The translations under genes and the position numbers were made by a program. From contig NC_008009.1 in the NCBI RefSeq assembly GCF_000014005.1, positions 1,364,001 to 1,428,000 of the forward strand: a stretch of 64,000 nucleotides of DNA, in the 5' to 3' direction. The notes beneath the pieces are model-generated. The model searched no databases and was not told where the DNA came from. It saw only the letters and a program-made list of their open reading frames with translations. Positions 35,813 to 44,092 of this stretch are shown piece after piece (position 1 is the first letter of the stretch; each line of letters begins with the position of its first letter). The stretch is from Candidatus Koribacter versatilis Ellin345 (GTDB lineage Bacteria; Acidobacteriota; Terriglobia; Terriglobales; Acidobacteriaceae).

Positions 35813-38800
35813 CTACGAGCACCCACTCGTACTTCCGCATTCATTGCAGCGGTAGCAGCTTCCGTTGCGGGTCATGATGGCGCCGCAGACGTGGCAGCTG
35901 GGGGCATCGCCTAGATCGATCAGGTCTTTCAGGGCGTCGGCGGTGTGGACGTGGTGTGCGACCGGGCCTCCGGGTGGCGTGTAGCGATAGGGGTCCTTCG
36001 ACTCCGGCGCTGGTGCGCCTTCGCTCAGGATGACAGATGAACTGGAGGCGTCGCTGGATGACGGTGTGCCCATCATGTATTTGGGGCGGAGGCCTTCGAA
36101 CAGGGCCTGCTGCTGGCCGGTTAGGAAGCGCAGTTGGAGCCAGCGGAAGATGTAATCCATGATCGACTTGGCGAAGCCGATGTCGGGATTATGGCTCCAG
36201 CCGCTGGGCTCGAAGCGGGTGTGGGCGAATTTTTCGCAGAGCAGCTTGAGCGGGACGCCGTGCTGCAGGGCGAGGGACGTGGCGCAGGCGAAGCTGTCCA
36301 TGAGGCCGCTGACGGTGCTGCCTTCCTTGGCCATGGTAATGAAGACTTCGCCGGGCATGCCGTCTTTGTAGAGGCCGACGGTGATGTAGCCCTCGTGTCC
36401 ACCGATGTTGAATTTGTGGGTGACGGAGAGGCGCTCGTCGGGGAGGCGATGGCGGATGGCGCGCGGTGGAGCTGCGGCATCGTCCTCGGACTCGGAGGCG
36501 ACCGGTGCGGCTTCGGCCTTCTTTAGCTTGTCTGTGGTGCTAGTGCCGGAGGCATTCAGCGGCTGGCCGCCCTTGGAGCCGTCGCGATAGATGGCGACCG
36601 CTTTCAGGCCGAGCTTCCAGCTCTGGATGTAGGCCTCCATGATGTCGTCAATGGTGGCGTCTTTCGGTAGATTGACGGTCTTGGAGATGGCGCCGGAGAT
36701 GAAGGGCTGAGTCGCGGCCATCATCTTGACGTGTCCCATGTAGGAGATGGTGCGCGTGCCCTTGGCGGGCTTGAACGAGCAATCGAAGACGGCGAGGTGC
36801 TCGTCTTTGATGTGCGGCGCGCCTTCGATAGTGCCGGTGGCGTCAATGTAGCTGACGGTGGCGTTGGCCTGGTCGCTGGTGTATCCGAGCTTGAAGAGTG
36901 CAGCCGGGACCGTGTTGTTCACGATCTTGATCATGCCGCCGCCAACCAGCTTCTTGTATTTCACGAGCGCGAGATCGGGCTCGATGCCAGTAGTGTCGCA
37001 GTCCATCATGAAGCCGATGGTGCCGGTGGGCGCGAGGACCGTGACCTGCGAGTTGCGATAGCCGTGACGCTCGCCGTGCTGGAGAGCTTCGTCCCAGGTG
37101 GCCTTGGCAGCTTCGAAGACGGGCGCGGGCACGTTCTTCTGGTTGATGTTGTTGACGCTGGCGCGGTGCATGCGAATGACGTCGAGGAAAGGCTCGCGGT
37201 TGACATACCAGCCGGGGCAGGCGCTGCCAGTGATCTCGACCGATTGCGTGATCGGCGTAGCAGGCGTTAACGGCTGGCCGAGTTCGGCGATCTTCGATGA
37301 CTGGAGATACGCTTCGCCGCACATGATCGCAGTGACGCAGGCAGCGTAGTCGCGGCCGGCATCGCTATCGTAGGGAAGACCCGCGGCCATGAGCAGCGCG
37401 CCGAGGTTGGCGTAGCCCAGGCCCAGCGGACGATAGTCGTGCGAGTTCTTCATGATGGATTCGGTGGGGTAGCCGGCGTTGTCGACGAGGATCTCCTGCG
37501 CGGTAATGGTGATGGCGCAGGCGTGGCGGTAGGCGGCGACGTCGAAGGTGCCGTTGGGCGCGAACTTCATCAGGTTGAGCGAAGCGAGGTTGCAGGCGGA
37601 GTCGTCGAGGAACATGTACTCGCTGCAAGGGTTGCTAGCGTTGATGCGCGCGGTGTTCTTGCTGGTATGCCAACGATTGACCGTGGTGTCGTACTGCATG
37701 CCGGGATCGCCACACTGCCAGGTGGCTTCGCTGATCTTGCTGAGAAGCCAGCGGGCTTTGAAGGTCTTGACCACATCGCCGGACTTCACGGCCTTGGTGC
37801 TGAAGTCGGCGTCGCGGACTACGGCGTACATGAAGTCGTCAGTCACGCGGACGCTGTTGTTGGCGTTCTGGAAGAAAATGGAGCTGTAAGCTTCGGCGTC
37901 AGGCGAGGAGCCGTCGTAACCCTGCTGCATGAGCGCCCAGGCCTTGGCTTCTTCCTTGGCCTTGCAATCGATGAACTCAACGATGTCGGGATGCTCGATG
38001 TTGAGGATGACCATCTTGGCGGCGCGACGCGTCTTACCGCCGGACTTGATGACACCGGCGAAGGCGTCGAACCCGCGCATGAAGCTGAGCGGACCGCTGG
38101 CAGTGCCGCCGCCGCTGAGCTGCTCGTTGCTCGAGCGCAGCGGAGAGAGGTTGGTGCCGGTACCGCTACCCCACTTGAAGAGCATGCCTTCGGTCTTGGC
38201 AAGCGTCAGGATGCTGTCGAGCGAATCGTGCACGGAGTTGATGAAGCAGGCGGAGCATTGCGGACGGGTATAACCCACCGGTCCGAACTCAGCTTGCTGC
38301 TTTAGGAAATTCCAGTGCCAATTGGCGCCGTCGGCCTGGGGCTCAATGCGATCGCAACCGACGTTGAACCACACGGGAGAGTTGAAGGCCATCTTCTGCT
38401 GGACGAGGAGATGGACGAGCTCGTCGTGGAAGATGGCAGCGTCGTCGGAGGTGCGGAAGTAGCCGCCCTCAATGCCCCAGCGGGTAATGGTCTCCGCTAC
38501 GCGGGCGATCAGGGCGCGGACGCCGCTCTCGCGTTCGCTGGTGCCGAGCGTGCCGTGCAGATACTTGCTGGCGACGATGTTGGTGGCGGTCATCGACCAG
38601 TCTTTGGGCGTCTCGACGTCGAGCTGCTCGAAGATCTTGTTGCCCTGGGCGTCAGTAATGGCGGCGGTGCGAAGCTCCCACTCGACTTCGTCGTAGGGCG
38701 AAACGCCGGCCTTGGTGAAGGCGCGCTTGAAGGTCAGGCCCGGAGCTTTCTTCTTCGGGGCCGGGATCGGGTTGGAGGTGGTGGTGTGAGCTTCCGTGCT

Positions 38801-38827
38801 CATCGCTAATTTAGGTGCTTCAGCCAT
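35813..38827 (-). CDS. nrdJ: Adenosylcobalamin-dependent (class II) ribonucleotide reductase NrdJ
   Basis: The 1004-residue enzyme reduces ribonucleotides to deoxyribonucleotides using adenosylcobalamin. Seen are the start MAEAPKLA..., the substrate-site N-x-C-x-E pattern (NASNPCSEYMFLDD), the first redox cysteine region (PQCSACFINSVHDSLDSI), and the C-terminal redox cysteines in a zinc-ribbon-like end (SCHVCGAIMTRNGSCYRCNECG). The length is right for the family. Oddly, about 60 residues before the end the low-complexity stretch includes SVILSEGAPAPESKDP, which is the translation of a family A intergenic repeat (35992-36037). The upstream region carries a structured stretch at 38976-39298. 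It is transcribed alone. Confidence 0.97.
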   Translation of the reverse strand: MAEAPKLAMSTEAHTTTSNPIPAPKKKAPGLTFKRAFTKAGVSPYDEVEWELRTAAITDAQGNKIFEQLDVETPKDWSMTATNIVASKYLHGTLGTSERESGVRALIARVAETITRWGIEGGYFRTSDDAAIFHDELVHLLVQQKMAFNSPVWFNVGCDRIEPQADGANWHWNFLKQQAEFGPVGYTRPQCSACFINSVHDSLDSILTLAKTEGMLFKWGSGTGTNLSPLRSSNEQLSGGGTASGPLSFMRGFDAFAGVIKSGGKTRRAAKMVILNIEHPDIVEFIDCKAKEEAKAWALMQQGYDGSSPDAEAYSSIFFQNANNSVRVTDDFMYAVVRDADFSTKAVKSGDVVKTFKARWLLSKISEATWQCGDPGMQYDTTVNRWHTSKNTARINASNPCSEYMFLDDSACNLASLNLMKFAPNGTFDVAAYRHACAITITAQEILVDNAGYPTESIMKNSHDYRPLGLGYANLGALLMAAGLPYDSDAGRDYAACVTAIMCGEAYLQSSKIAELGQPLTPATPITQSVEITGSACPGWYVNREPFLDVIRMHRASVNNINQKNVPAPVFEAAKATWDEALQHGERHGYRNSQVTVLAPTGTIGFMMDCDTTGIEPDLALVKYKKLVGGGMIKIVNNTVPAALFKLGYTSDQANATVSYIDATGTIEGAPHIKDEHLAVFDCSFKPAKGTRTISYMGHVKMMAATQPFISGAISKTVNLPKDATIDDIMEAYIQSWKLGLKAVAIYRDGSKGGQPLNASGTSTTDKLKKAEAAPVASESEDDAAAPPRAIRHRLPDERLSVTHKFNIGGHEGYITVGLYKDGMPGEVFITMAKEGSTVSGLMDSFACATSLALQHGVPLKLLCEKFAHTRFEPSGWSHNPDIGFAKSIMDYIFRWLQLRFLTGQQQALFEGLRPKYMMGTPSSSDASSSSVILSEGAPAPESKDPYRYTPPGGPVAHHVHTADALKDLIDLGDAPSCHVCGAIMTRNGSCYRCNECGSTSGCS
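35992..36037. repeat. Family A repeat inside the nrdJ reading frame (copy 2)
   Basis: TTCGACT and TTCGCTCAGGATGACA flank the stem GGCGC-TGGT-GCGCC. The copy is in frame in nrdJ, near the C-terminal end, and encodes a low-complexity linker. The other copies (4006, 43073) are intergenic. Confidence 0.75.
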
Positions 38828-38895
38828 TTGATTCCCATCTCTCTTGCTGATTTGCCTTCGTCCACCGGCCGATTACGACCTTGCCCGCATTCTCA

Positions 38896-39320
38896 CCAAG
38901 GCTGGGGTGAGTGGGGGACCTCGCTCGCTACGCTCGCGAGGACCAGAAGCCGAAGCTCCTGGGATTTCAAAGGGTGCTGACCGTTTTAGAGTCAGCGGGG
39001 TAAAAGGGGCGCCCCGCCTTGGGGAACCCCTGAATCGATCCATGCGCTACGAAGTCACCGCTGATTCGCGCGCGAGCTTGTCAAAGGAACACAACCAAAT
39101 CCCTAATGGGAGACCTGCTAGACCCGTAAAATTGGCCCAACTGCCTGCCCGGTTTTACGGGCTATCGGAAGGAGTCACCTCTGATCCCTTCCTTGGTTGC
39201 CGCCTATTCCACTCAGCCAGTCATGGCAGGGAAGAAGTCTTCCATTCCATGATCTTCAGGTGGCGGCTTTTCCTGATTTGGGGCTCCCAATCTGCCCCGA
39301 TGTATCTCTCTGGGAAATGA
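38896..39320. other. Structured, gene-free region upstream of nrdJ
   Basis: This 425-base stretch has several strict inverted repeats: GCTGAC/GTCAGC at 38976-38996, CCCGTAAAA/TTTTACGGG at 39123-39161, GGAAGG/CCTTCC at 39167-39192, a GCCGCC/GGCGGC pair (39199 with 39262) that encloses CATGG/CCATG (39222 with 39247), and GGGGC/GCCCC at 39280-39298. The stems are ordered and nested, which suggests a folded RNA such as a leader of nrdJ on the minus strand. I cannot match it to a known riboswitch class. The rest of the interval 38828-39667 holds no gene. Confidence 0.5.
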
Positions 39321-39667
39321 AAATTACGCCGACATGTGGGGCCTGTCAATAGGCCTGTACAACATGTTGTGCCTTGTTAGTTATTGTACGCCCGTTTGTT
39401 GACTCTCTTGATGCCTCTATCTGTCGGGAAAACAGCACGTTACAGAGCTGTGAAAAAACTCACCAGAGCACCTGATCTTTGTTTGGGAATCGCCGGGATT
39501 TGAGGTGAGTTTCCACAGATTTCGAGCTGTCGGCCAATCACACTTCAGCGACAGTAGTCCCGGGAGGGAGGAGGGTCAATTGAGTGAATGCGGTGCAATG
39601 GTGGAAAACAGTGATTTGTTGTGGAGAGCGGTGGAAAAGGAGGACCAGATCATGGAGTCGGCGGTTG

Positions 39668-39703
39668 TAATACAAATTAATACCCACTATGATGTTTGTA
39701 TTA
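39668..39703. promoter_or_regulatory. Operator-like inverted repeat at the toxin-antitoxin gene start
   Basis: TAATACAAA (39668-39676) and TTTGTATTA (39695-39703) are perfect 9-base inverted arms 18 bases apart. The right arm touches the ATG of the CopG-type gene. This is where an autoregulating RHH antitoxin would bind. Confidence 0.75.
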
Positions 39704-39954
39704 TGGCTAACTCGGAAAAGACCATCAGCTTTCGGGCGCAATCAGCCCAGATCGATGCTCTGGACTCCCTAGCGTCCGCCCAGTCTCGCTCGCGCAGCTA
39801 CGTGATCAACGAAGCAATTGCAAACTACATTGCGCTGCATGAGTACCAGGACGAGTTGGTAAGAGAAGGTCTGGAAGATATGCGTAAGGGCAGGACGATT
39901 ACCAATGATGAATTGCTGAAGCGAATCCAGAAGACTGGTCGCGCAGGGCGATGA
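39703..39954 (+). CDS. CopG/RHH-family antitoxin
   Basis: The 83-residue protein has a ribbon-helix-helix DNA-binding domain at its N-terminus (KTISFRAQSAQIDALDSLASAQSRSRSYVINEAI) and a short C-terminal tail (LLKRIQKTGRAGR) expected to bind the toxin. The RHH strand KTISFRA fits the DNA-contacting strand. It overlaps the downstream toxin gene by 4 bases (ATGA), the usual coupling in type II pairs. The frame is open upstream to 39505, but only this ATG directly follows the operator-like repeat. Role: neutralises the toxin and represses the operon. Confidence 0.88.
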   Translation: MANSEKTISFRAQSAQIDALDSLASAQSRSRSYVINEAIANYIALHEYQDELVREGLEDMRKGRTITNDELLKRIQKTGRAGR

Positions 39955-40235
39955 TCGAGTGGACAGAGCGCGCCTCCAGCCAGCTTGACAATGTCCATGA
40001 TTACATCGCACTGACGAACTCCGTCGATGTCGCAGCGGCGATTCGCCTGCACATTATCGAAACCCTTCAACAATTGTTGCCGTTTCCGATGTCCGGCCGA
40101 GCTGGACGCGTGCCCGGAACCAGGGAGCTGGTGATCCCCAAAACTCCCTTCGTCGCTGTCTACACCGTGCAGAAGACGCGCATTCTCGTGCTGGCTGTTT
40201 ACCATGGGGCGCAGCGCTGGCCGGGAGCGCTTTAG
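39951..40235 (+). CDS. RelE/ParE-family toxin
   Basis: The 94-residue protein matches the RelE/ParE fold: MIEWTERASSQLDNVHDYIA, then SGRAGRVPGTRELVIPKTPFVAVYTVQ, and ILVLAVYHGAQRWP. The final H-G-A-Q-R-W-P is the ParE/RelE ending. RelE members cut mRNA on the ribosome, ParE members poison gyrase; the P-F-V-A-V-Y plan is compatible with both. It lies in a coupled pair with the RHH antitoxin at 39703-39954, which fits ParDE-like pairing. Confidence 0.9.
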   Translation: MIEWTERASSQLDNVHDYIALTNSVDVAAAIRLHIIETLQQLLPFPMSGRAGRVPGTRELVIPKTPFVAVYTVQKTRILVLAVYHGAQRWPGAL

Positions 40236-40453
40236 AACGGTTCGTGCACCTACGCATCGATCAGGTTAGGCGAATTCGCGATGGACATCTACGGGCAGCT
40301 GACGCATAACTCGCATGTCTCTGGCTCGTTTTCTCTGAAGTGTTTCCTATCCGTGACGATGATGAGTCTGTACGTTGATAGTGCCTTGTCCGAAGTTGGG
40401 GACGACTAATCCACAAGGTAACGAAATTGCAACGCTATACTCCGAGTTGACGA

Positions 40454-41533
40454 ATGCTAAAATCCCGATTTATGAAGCGCCGAGATAGCGATTCAGCTCC
40501 GTTTTTGTTGGAAGTTGGATACGAGGCAGAGAATCCCTGGCGAATTGCTGAAAGCCAGCCGCCGAAAGGCAAAAGCGGTTTGGTCACGCTCGAACTCTGC
40601 GCCGGTGCTGGGGGTCAAGCTCTCGGGTTAGAACAGGCCGGTATCAATCATGTCGCGCTCGTAGAGATAAATAAACACGCATGCGAGACACTTCGACTTA
40701 ATCGTCCCAATTGGAAAGTGGTTGAGGGCGATCTGCAAACGTTCGATCCTTCCCCGTACAAGGGCGCTGACATTGTCTCGGCAGGATTGCCATGCCCCCC
40801 CTTTTCTGTTGCCGGAAAGCAGTTGGGAAAGTTGGACGAGAGAAATCTCTTTCCGGCGATGGTGAATGTCGTCGACGCGGTAAGACCGCGAGCCGTTATG
40901 GTGGAGAATGTTCGTGGCATTCTTGATGCGGTATTCATTGACTATCGCGAGCACGTGAGCAAGCAGCTGCGAAAACTTGGATATACCCCGGGTTGGCATT
41001 TGATGAACGCCTGCGAATTCGGAGTTCCTCAACTTCGGCCGCGGGTTGTATTCGTAGCGATGCGAAAGGAGTATTCCGAGCACTTCGCTTGGCCGCGCGC
41101 GACTAACGAGCCTCAGACGGTCGGAGATGTATTATTCGACTTGATGAGTGCGCGCGGCTGGAAAGGTGTGAAAGCTTGGCGCGCGAAAGCAAACGAGATT
41201 GCGCCAACGATTGTAGGGGGATCCCTGAAGCACGGCGGCCCAGATCTTGGTCCCACGAGAGCACGCCGCGCCTGGGAGGCACTCGGAGTGGACGGGAAGG
41301 GGATCGCGGACGATGTACCGGAGCGTGAGTTCGTAGGTATGCCCCGTCTCACTGTTCGTATGGTCGCGCGCATTCAGGGTTTTCCCGATGAATGGCAGTT
41401 CGCGGGCAGGAAAACGCAAGCGTACCGCCAGGTTGGAAATGCTTTTCCGCCGCCTTTCGCTCGTGCAGTTGCGGAAAGCGTGAGTGCTTGCTTGTCGTCC
41501 GCACGAAGGACAGTCCGAGTCACCAGTGCTTAA
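40454..41533 (+). CDS. DNA (cytosine-5-)-methyltransferase
   Basis: The 359-residue enzyme methylates C5 of cytosine in DNA. Ordered motifs: motif I LVTLELCAGAGGQALGLEQAG, motif II-III (ALVEINKHACETLRLN, ...EGDL), motif IV with the catalytic cysteine in GLPCPPFS, motif VI ENVRG, motif VIII QLRPRVVFVA, and motif X in RQVGNAFPPPFARAVAE. The variable target region lies between residues 210 and 270. It is followed 11 bases later by a Vsr repair nuclease and, in convergent direction, an HNH endonuclease. Together they form a complete restriction-modification set. The recognition sequence is unknown. Confidence 0.95.
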   Translation: MLKSRFMKRRDSDSAPFLLEVGYEAENPWRIAESQPPKGKSGLVTLELCAGAGGQALGLEQAGINHVALVEINKHACETLRLNRPNWKVVEGDLQTFDPSPYKGADIVSAGLPCPPFSVAGKQLGKLDERNLFPAMVNVVDAVRPRAVMVENVRGILDAVFIDYREHVSKQLRKLGYTPGWHLMNACEFGVPQLRPRVVFVAMRKEYSEHFAWPRATNEPQTVGDVLFDLMSARGWKGVKAWRAKANEIAPTIVGGSLKHGGPDLGPTRARRAWEALGVDGKGIADDVPEREFVGMPRLTVRMVARIQGFPDEWQFAGRKTQAYRQVGNAFPPPFARAVAESVSACLSSARRTVRVTSA

Positions 41534-41544
41534 AGAGTTGCCGT

Positions 41545-41952
41545 GTGGACACGATTTCTAAAGCGCGGCGCAGCGACAACATGCGCCGGATCACAAGCGA
41601 GAGTACTACACCGGAACTCTTGGTTAGAAGACTTGTTCACGCGATGGGCTATCGCTATCGCCTTCATGTGAAAAATTTGCCGGGCAAGCCCGATCTCGTT
41701 TTCCCCGCAAGACGAAAGATTATTGAAGTGCGGGGATGCTTCTGGCATCAGCATAGGCACTGCATCGATGGCAAAATGCCAAAATCCAGATCCGAGTACT
41801 GGATCCCAAAACTCACCCGCAACAAGCTACGCGACAGACAGAATCTCAGGAAGCTCCGACGGTACGGATGGGATGTTTTGTTGATTTGGGAATGTGAAGT
41901 GCGCGAACAAGCCGATGTATCAGCCCGCATTCGGCGATTCCTAGAGCATTAG
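41545..41952 (+). CDS. vsr: Very-short-patch-repair (Vsr) mismatch endonuclease
   Basis: The 135-residue enzyme nicks next to T:G mismatches left when 5-methylcytosine is deaminated. Vsr features are the start RRITSESTTPELLVRRLVHAMGYRYRLHV, the catalytic Asp in LPGKPDLVF, and the zinc site in IIEVRGCFWHQHRHCIDGKMPKS, with the usual order of H and C residues. The start is GTG at 41545, or ATG at 41581 if the leader is excluded. It is coupled to the cytosine methyltransferase gene 11 bases upstream. Its end overlaps the convergent HNH gene by 4 bases. Confidence 0.94.
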   Translation: MDTISKARRSDNMRRITSESTTPELLVRRLVHAMGYRYRLHVKNLPGKPDLVFPARRKIIEVRGCFWHQHRHCIDGKMPKSRSEYWIPKLTRNKLRDRQNLRKLRRYGWDVLLIWECEVREQADVSARIRRFLEH

Positions 41953-42764
41953 TCTTCCGATTCATCGCGGTTGCGTCGCCTCCGCTCCTCCTCGAATCTT
42001 CTGATGATACCGCTCGGGTCCGGAGGCCACGGTTTGTGCCTTCGGAGTATGTAGTCGGACCGTTTCCTGCCGGACTCGTCTTTATAGAGGAGCGTGTCGA
42101 TCTCCCATCCAATCACTGGGTACCGAAGCTCGCGGAGCCGCTTTTGCCAATCGTCCTGATTTGCAACGACGTCGATGAGTGCAGACGGCGTCCTCTTTCC
42201 GACGCCCACGGACTTGAGAAGTTCCCCAATTCTGACATGCACACTATCGGGTGCGGTCACCTTTTTCATGACTGCCCTGTCGACATTGAGAGACGAGAAA
42301 TATGCCTTTTTGCCGGCATTGCATTCTTCACAAATGGCCCATAGGTTCTCGCGTTCATTCGTTCCACCCCAGTCGCGAGGCTTCTTATGATCGACCACTA
42401 GGGCGATGCCGTGTTTCTCAACGGTACGCCCGCACATTTGACACTTGCCGTGAGCAGAGTGGATGACTTCGGCGCGCTCTCGCTGGCTGACCTGCCCTTC
42501 GTCAAGAACAACCGACCGTTTGCTAATGTACCTGTAGAGCGTTACTTTCCGCTTGTTTCCATGAGCCTTGCTTGTTACCGAGTGCTTCTCGATCACGAAC
42601 CACTTCTTCAGATCGCGCTTACGACGATCTAGATGAGTTTGTTCTTCCGCTTGAAGTCCTTCCTTCTCCAATTCTTGCCGAATTTGGCCTCCCGTGACTC
42701 CCTCAGGGAATCGCTTCATTATTTCGATGATCCGCAGATGGATAGATCCAGGTTTGCTTGCCAT
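41949..42764 (-). CDS. HNH restriction endonuclease partner of the 5mC methyltransferase
   Basis: The 271-residue protein has an HNH nuclease domain in its centre: AHGKCQMCGRTVEKHGIALVVDHKKPRDWGGTNERENLWAICEECNAGKK, with the zinc cysteines and the D-H and N core, broken here into the key parts CQMCG, VVDHKKP, NLWAICEECN. The N-terminus (residues 1-80) is a winged-helix-like DNA-binding region with RQELEKEGLQAEE. I chose the ATG at 42764, with GGGAG 6 bases upstream. It converges on the methyltransferase-Vsr pair with a 4-base overlap. This is the expected restriction partner. Confidence 0.85.
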   Translation of the reverse strand: MASKPGSIHLRIIEIMKRFPEGVTGGQIRQELEKEGLQAEEQTHLDRRKRDLKKWFVIEKHSVTSKAHGNKRKVTLYRYISKRSVVLDEGQVSQRERAEVIHSAHGKCQMCGRTVEKHGIALVVDHKKPRDWGGTNERENLWAICEECNAGKKAYFSSLNVDRAVMKKVTAPDSVHVRIGELLKSVGVGKRTPSALIDVVANQDDWQKRLRELRYPVIGWEIDTLLYKDESGRKRSDYILRRHKPWPPDPSGIIRRFEEERRRRNRDESED

Positions 42765-42843
42765 CCAAGTCTCCCAATAACGCGAGATGTTACATGATGT
42801 GACCACGCGCACGTCGAGAACATTCACCCGTCACAGACTCTTC

Positions 42844-42880
42844 CCTCCCACCCCGATATTCTGCGCAGGTGGGGCATTCC
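42844..42880. repeat. CCCACC / GGTGGGGCATTCC repeat, possible family D member
   Basis: Inverted arms CCCACC and GGTGGG are followed by GCATTCC. The end GTGGGGCA-TTCC matches the 3' end of the hairpin repeats at 5141 and 32800, but the stem is shorter. The gene-free gap 42765-43126 also holds a family B and a family A copy. Confidence 0.45.
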
Positions 42881-42934
42881 TAAACGATAGACATTGTTCT
42901 TTGACAGCGGCTTGAAGGTAGCAGGTAAGTCTTT

Positions 42935-43048
42935 GTTTTTGAATATTTTGGCTGTAACTGCTTTGGATTGAAGATTTTGCGGGGATTGCAATCGCTAAGT
43001 GTCGTGTTTTGAAGATTTTGCGATTTTGTGTAGGGGGAGGGGTGCTCC
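42935..43048. repeat. Dispersed repeat with TTGAAGATTTTGC units and GGGGGAGGGG head (family B, copy 3, reversed)
   Basis: TTGAAGATTTTGC occurs at 42968-42980 and 43009-43021; a related unit is at 42938. The GGGGGAGGGG head is the reverse complement of the heads at 3601 and 29753. Confidence 0.65.
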
Positions 43049-43072
43049 TACTTTCGCGGAGACGATAGGGAT

Positions 43073-43125
43073 GGTTCGACTGCGGACGCGGAACGATCTC
43101 CGCGTCCTTCGCTCACCATGACAGG
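43073..43125. repeat. Family A hairpin repeat (copy 3)
   Basis: TTCGACT and TTCGCTCACCATGACA flank the stem GGACGCGGA with TCCGCGTCC. It ends right at the stop of the gene at 43127-43957. Confidence 0.75.
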
Positions 43126-43126
43126 G

Positions 43127-43957
43127 CTACTTCTTTTCGCGGACTAGTTCTTCTAGATCGTCGATCTTTTCGGCCATCAGGTTCATTTTGCGGGCGAGGC
43201 CCTGGATATCATTGGCGGCGCGCTTGTTTACGTCGAAGTCGAGTTCGCTGCGGAGACGGTCCTTCATGTCCTGACGGTTCTGGCTCATCATGATGACCGG
43301 CGCCTGGATGGCGGCGAGCATGGAGAGGAAGAGGTTGAGCAGGATGAACGGGTACGGATCCCAGGCACGGCTTGCGAGCCAGACGTTTATGCCGGAATAG
43401 ATGATGAGGATGATGCCGAAGGTGATGATGAATGACCACGAGCCGCCGAACTGGGCGACGCCGTCAGCGATGCGTTGGCCGAACGAGGTGTGTTCTTCGA
43501 TGACTTCGTTGGGGTCGCGCTGCGAGCGCACGCGGACGAGCTGTTGCGTGGTGTGGAACTGGCGCGCGACCTGGGTGAGCAGGTCAATGCCGGCGTGGGG
43601 CTTTTTCGAGAGCAGCATCTCGATGTCGTTGCGGTCGATCTCGATGCACTCGGTCTCGGTGATCGCCGTAGCGGTCGTCTGGTGCGGGATGCCCTCAATC
43701 ATGGAGGCGAAGCCGAAGAACTCGCCGACACCGGGCTGGTCCACCGTGACTTCCTGGCCATCTGAATCTACCGTGCTCACGACCACGGAGCCGTTGATGA
43801 TGACGTAGGCGCGTCCGCTCTGCTCGCCCATTTTGTAAATGCGCTGGCGAGCTGTGAACTTGCGGTGCTCGACCTGGCTGCTGAGAACGGTGAGTTCGTC
43901 CTGGTCGAGAAGGGTGAACAAGGGGACGTCTTTGAGAATTTCCGGTGTGCAAGCCAT
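43127..43957 (-). CDS. Cyclic nucleotide-binding domain / DUF1003 membrane protein
   Basis: The 276-residue protein has a Crp-type cyclic nucleotide-binding domain in its first 130 residues (LLDQDELTVLSSQVEHRKFTARQRIYKMGE; GEFFGFASMIEGIPHQTTATAITETECIEI) and a DUF1003 domain after it with two transmembrane helices (WSFIITFGIILIIYSGIN and FILLNLFLSMLAAIQAPVIMMS), then a coiled tail. It may respond to a cyclic nucleotide at the membrane. The PIMS-like QAPVIMMSQNRQ is the DUF1003 core. No HTH is seen, so it is not a transcription factor. Confidence 0.88.
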   Translation of the reverse strand: MACTPEILKDVPLFTLLDQDELTVLSSQVEHRKFTARQRIYKMGEQSGRAYVIINGSVVVSTVDSDGQEVTVDQPGVGEFFGFASMIEGIPHQTTATAITETECIEIDRNDIEMLLSKKPHAGIDLLTQVARQFHTTQQLVRVRSQRDPNEVIEEHTSFGQRIADGVAQFGGSWSFIITFGIILIIYSGINVWLASRAWDPYPFILLNLFLSMLAAIQAPVIMMSQNRQDMKDRLRSELDFDVNKRAANDIQGLARKMNLMAEKIDDLEELVREKK

Positions 43958-44092
43958 GAGCGGACCTCGGTGAACAGAGTTTGCGAATGGAAATATAACC
44001 TAAGTTTGTTGGCGCTAAGTTTCACCAATGTGAGTTCGGCTGATAAAATCCTCGGTTTGCCTGCACAGGCGAGAATCCCCTGGAGAACCTCT

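Noticed and set aside
38912-38942. CTCGCTCGCTACGCTCGCGAGG stretch as another family A copy
   Set aside because: It shares the GCTCGC style only, not the conserved ends. Treated as part of the structured region.
39108-39119. GGGAGACCTGCT resembles the B12 box of cobalamin riboswitches, close to nrdJ
   Set aside because: It is on the plus strand whereas nrdJ is on the minus strand, and the rest of the riboswitch core (GCCACTG, GGGAAGG) does not precede it. Not called a cobalamin riboswitch.
38844-39320. A 158-codon frame on the plus strand upstream of the CopG gene
   Set aside because: It runs through the structured region with many inverted repeats and has no domain, no ribosome site and an unlikely composition.
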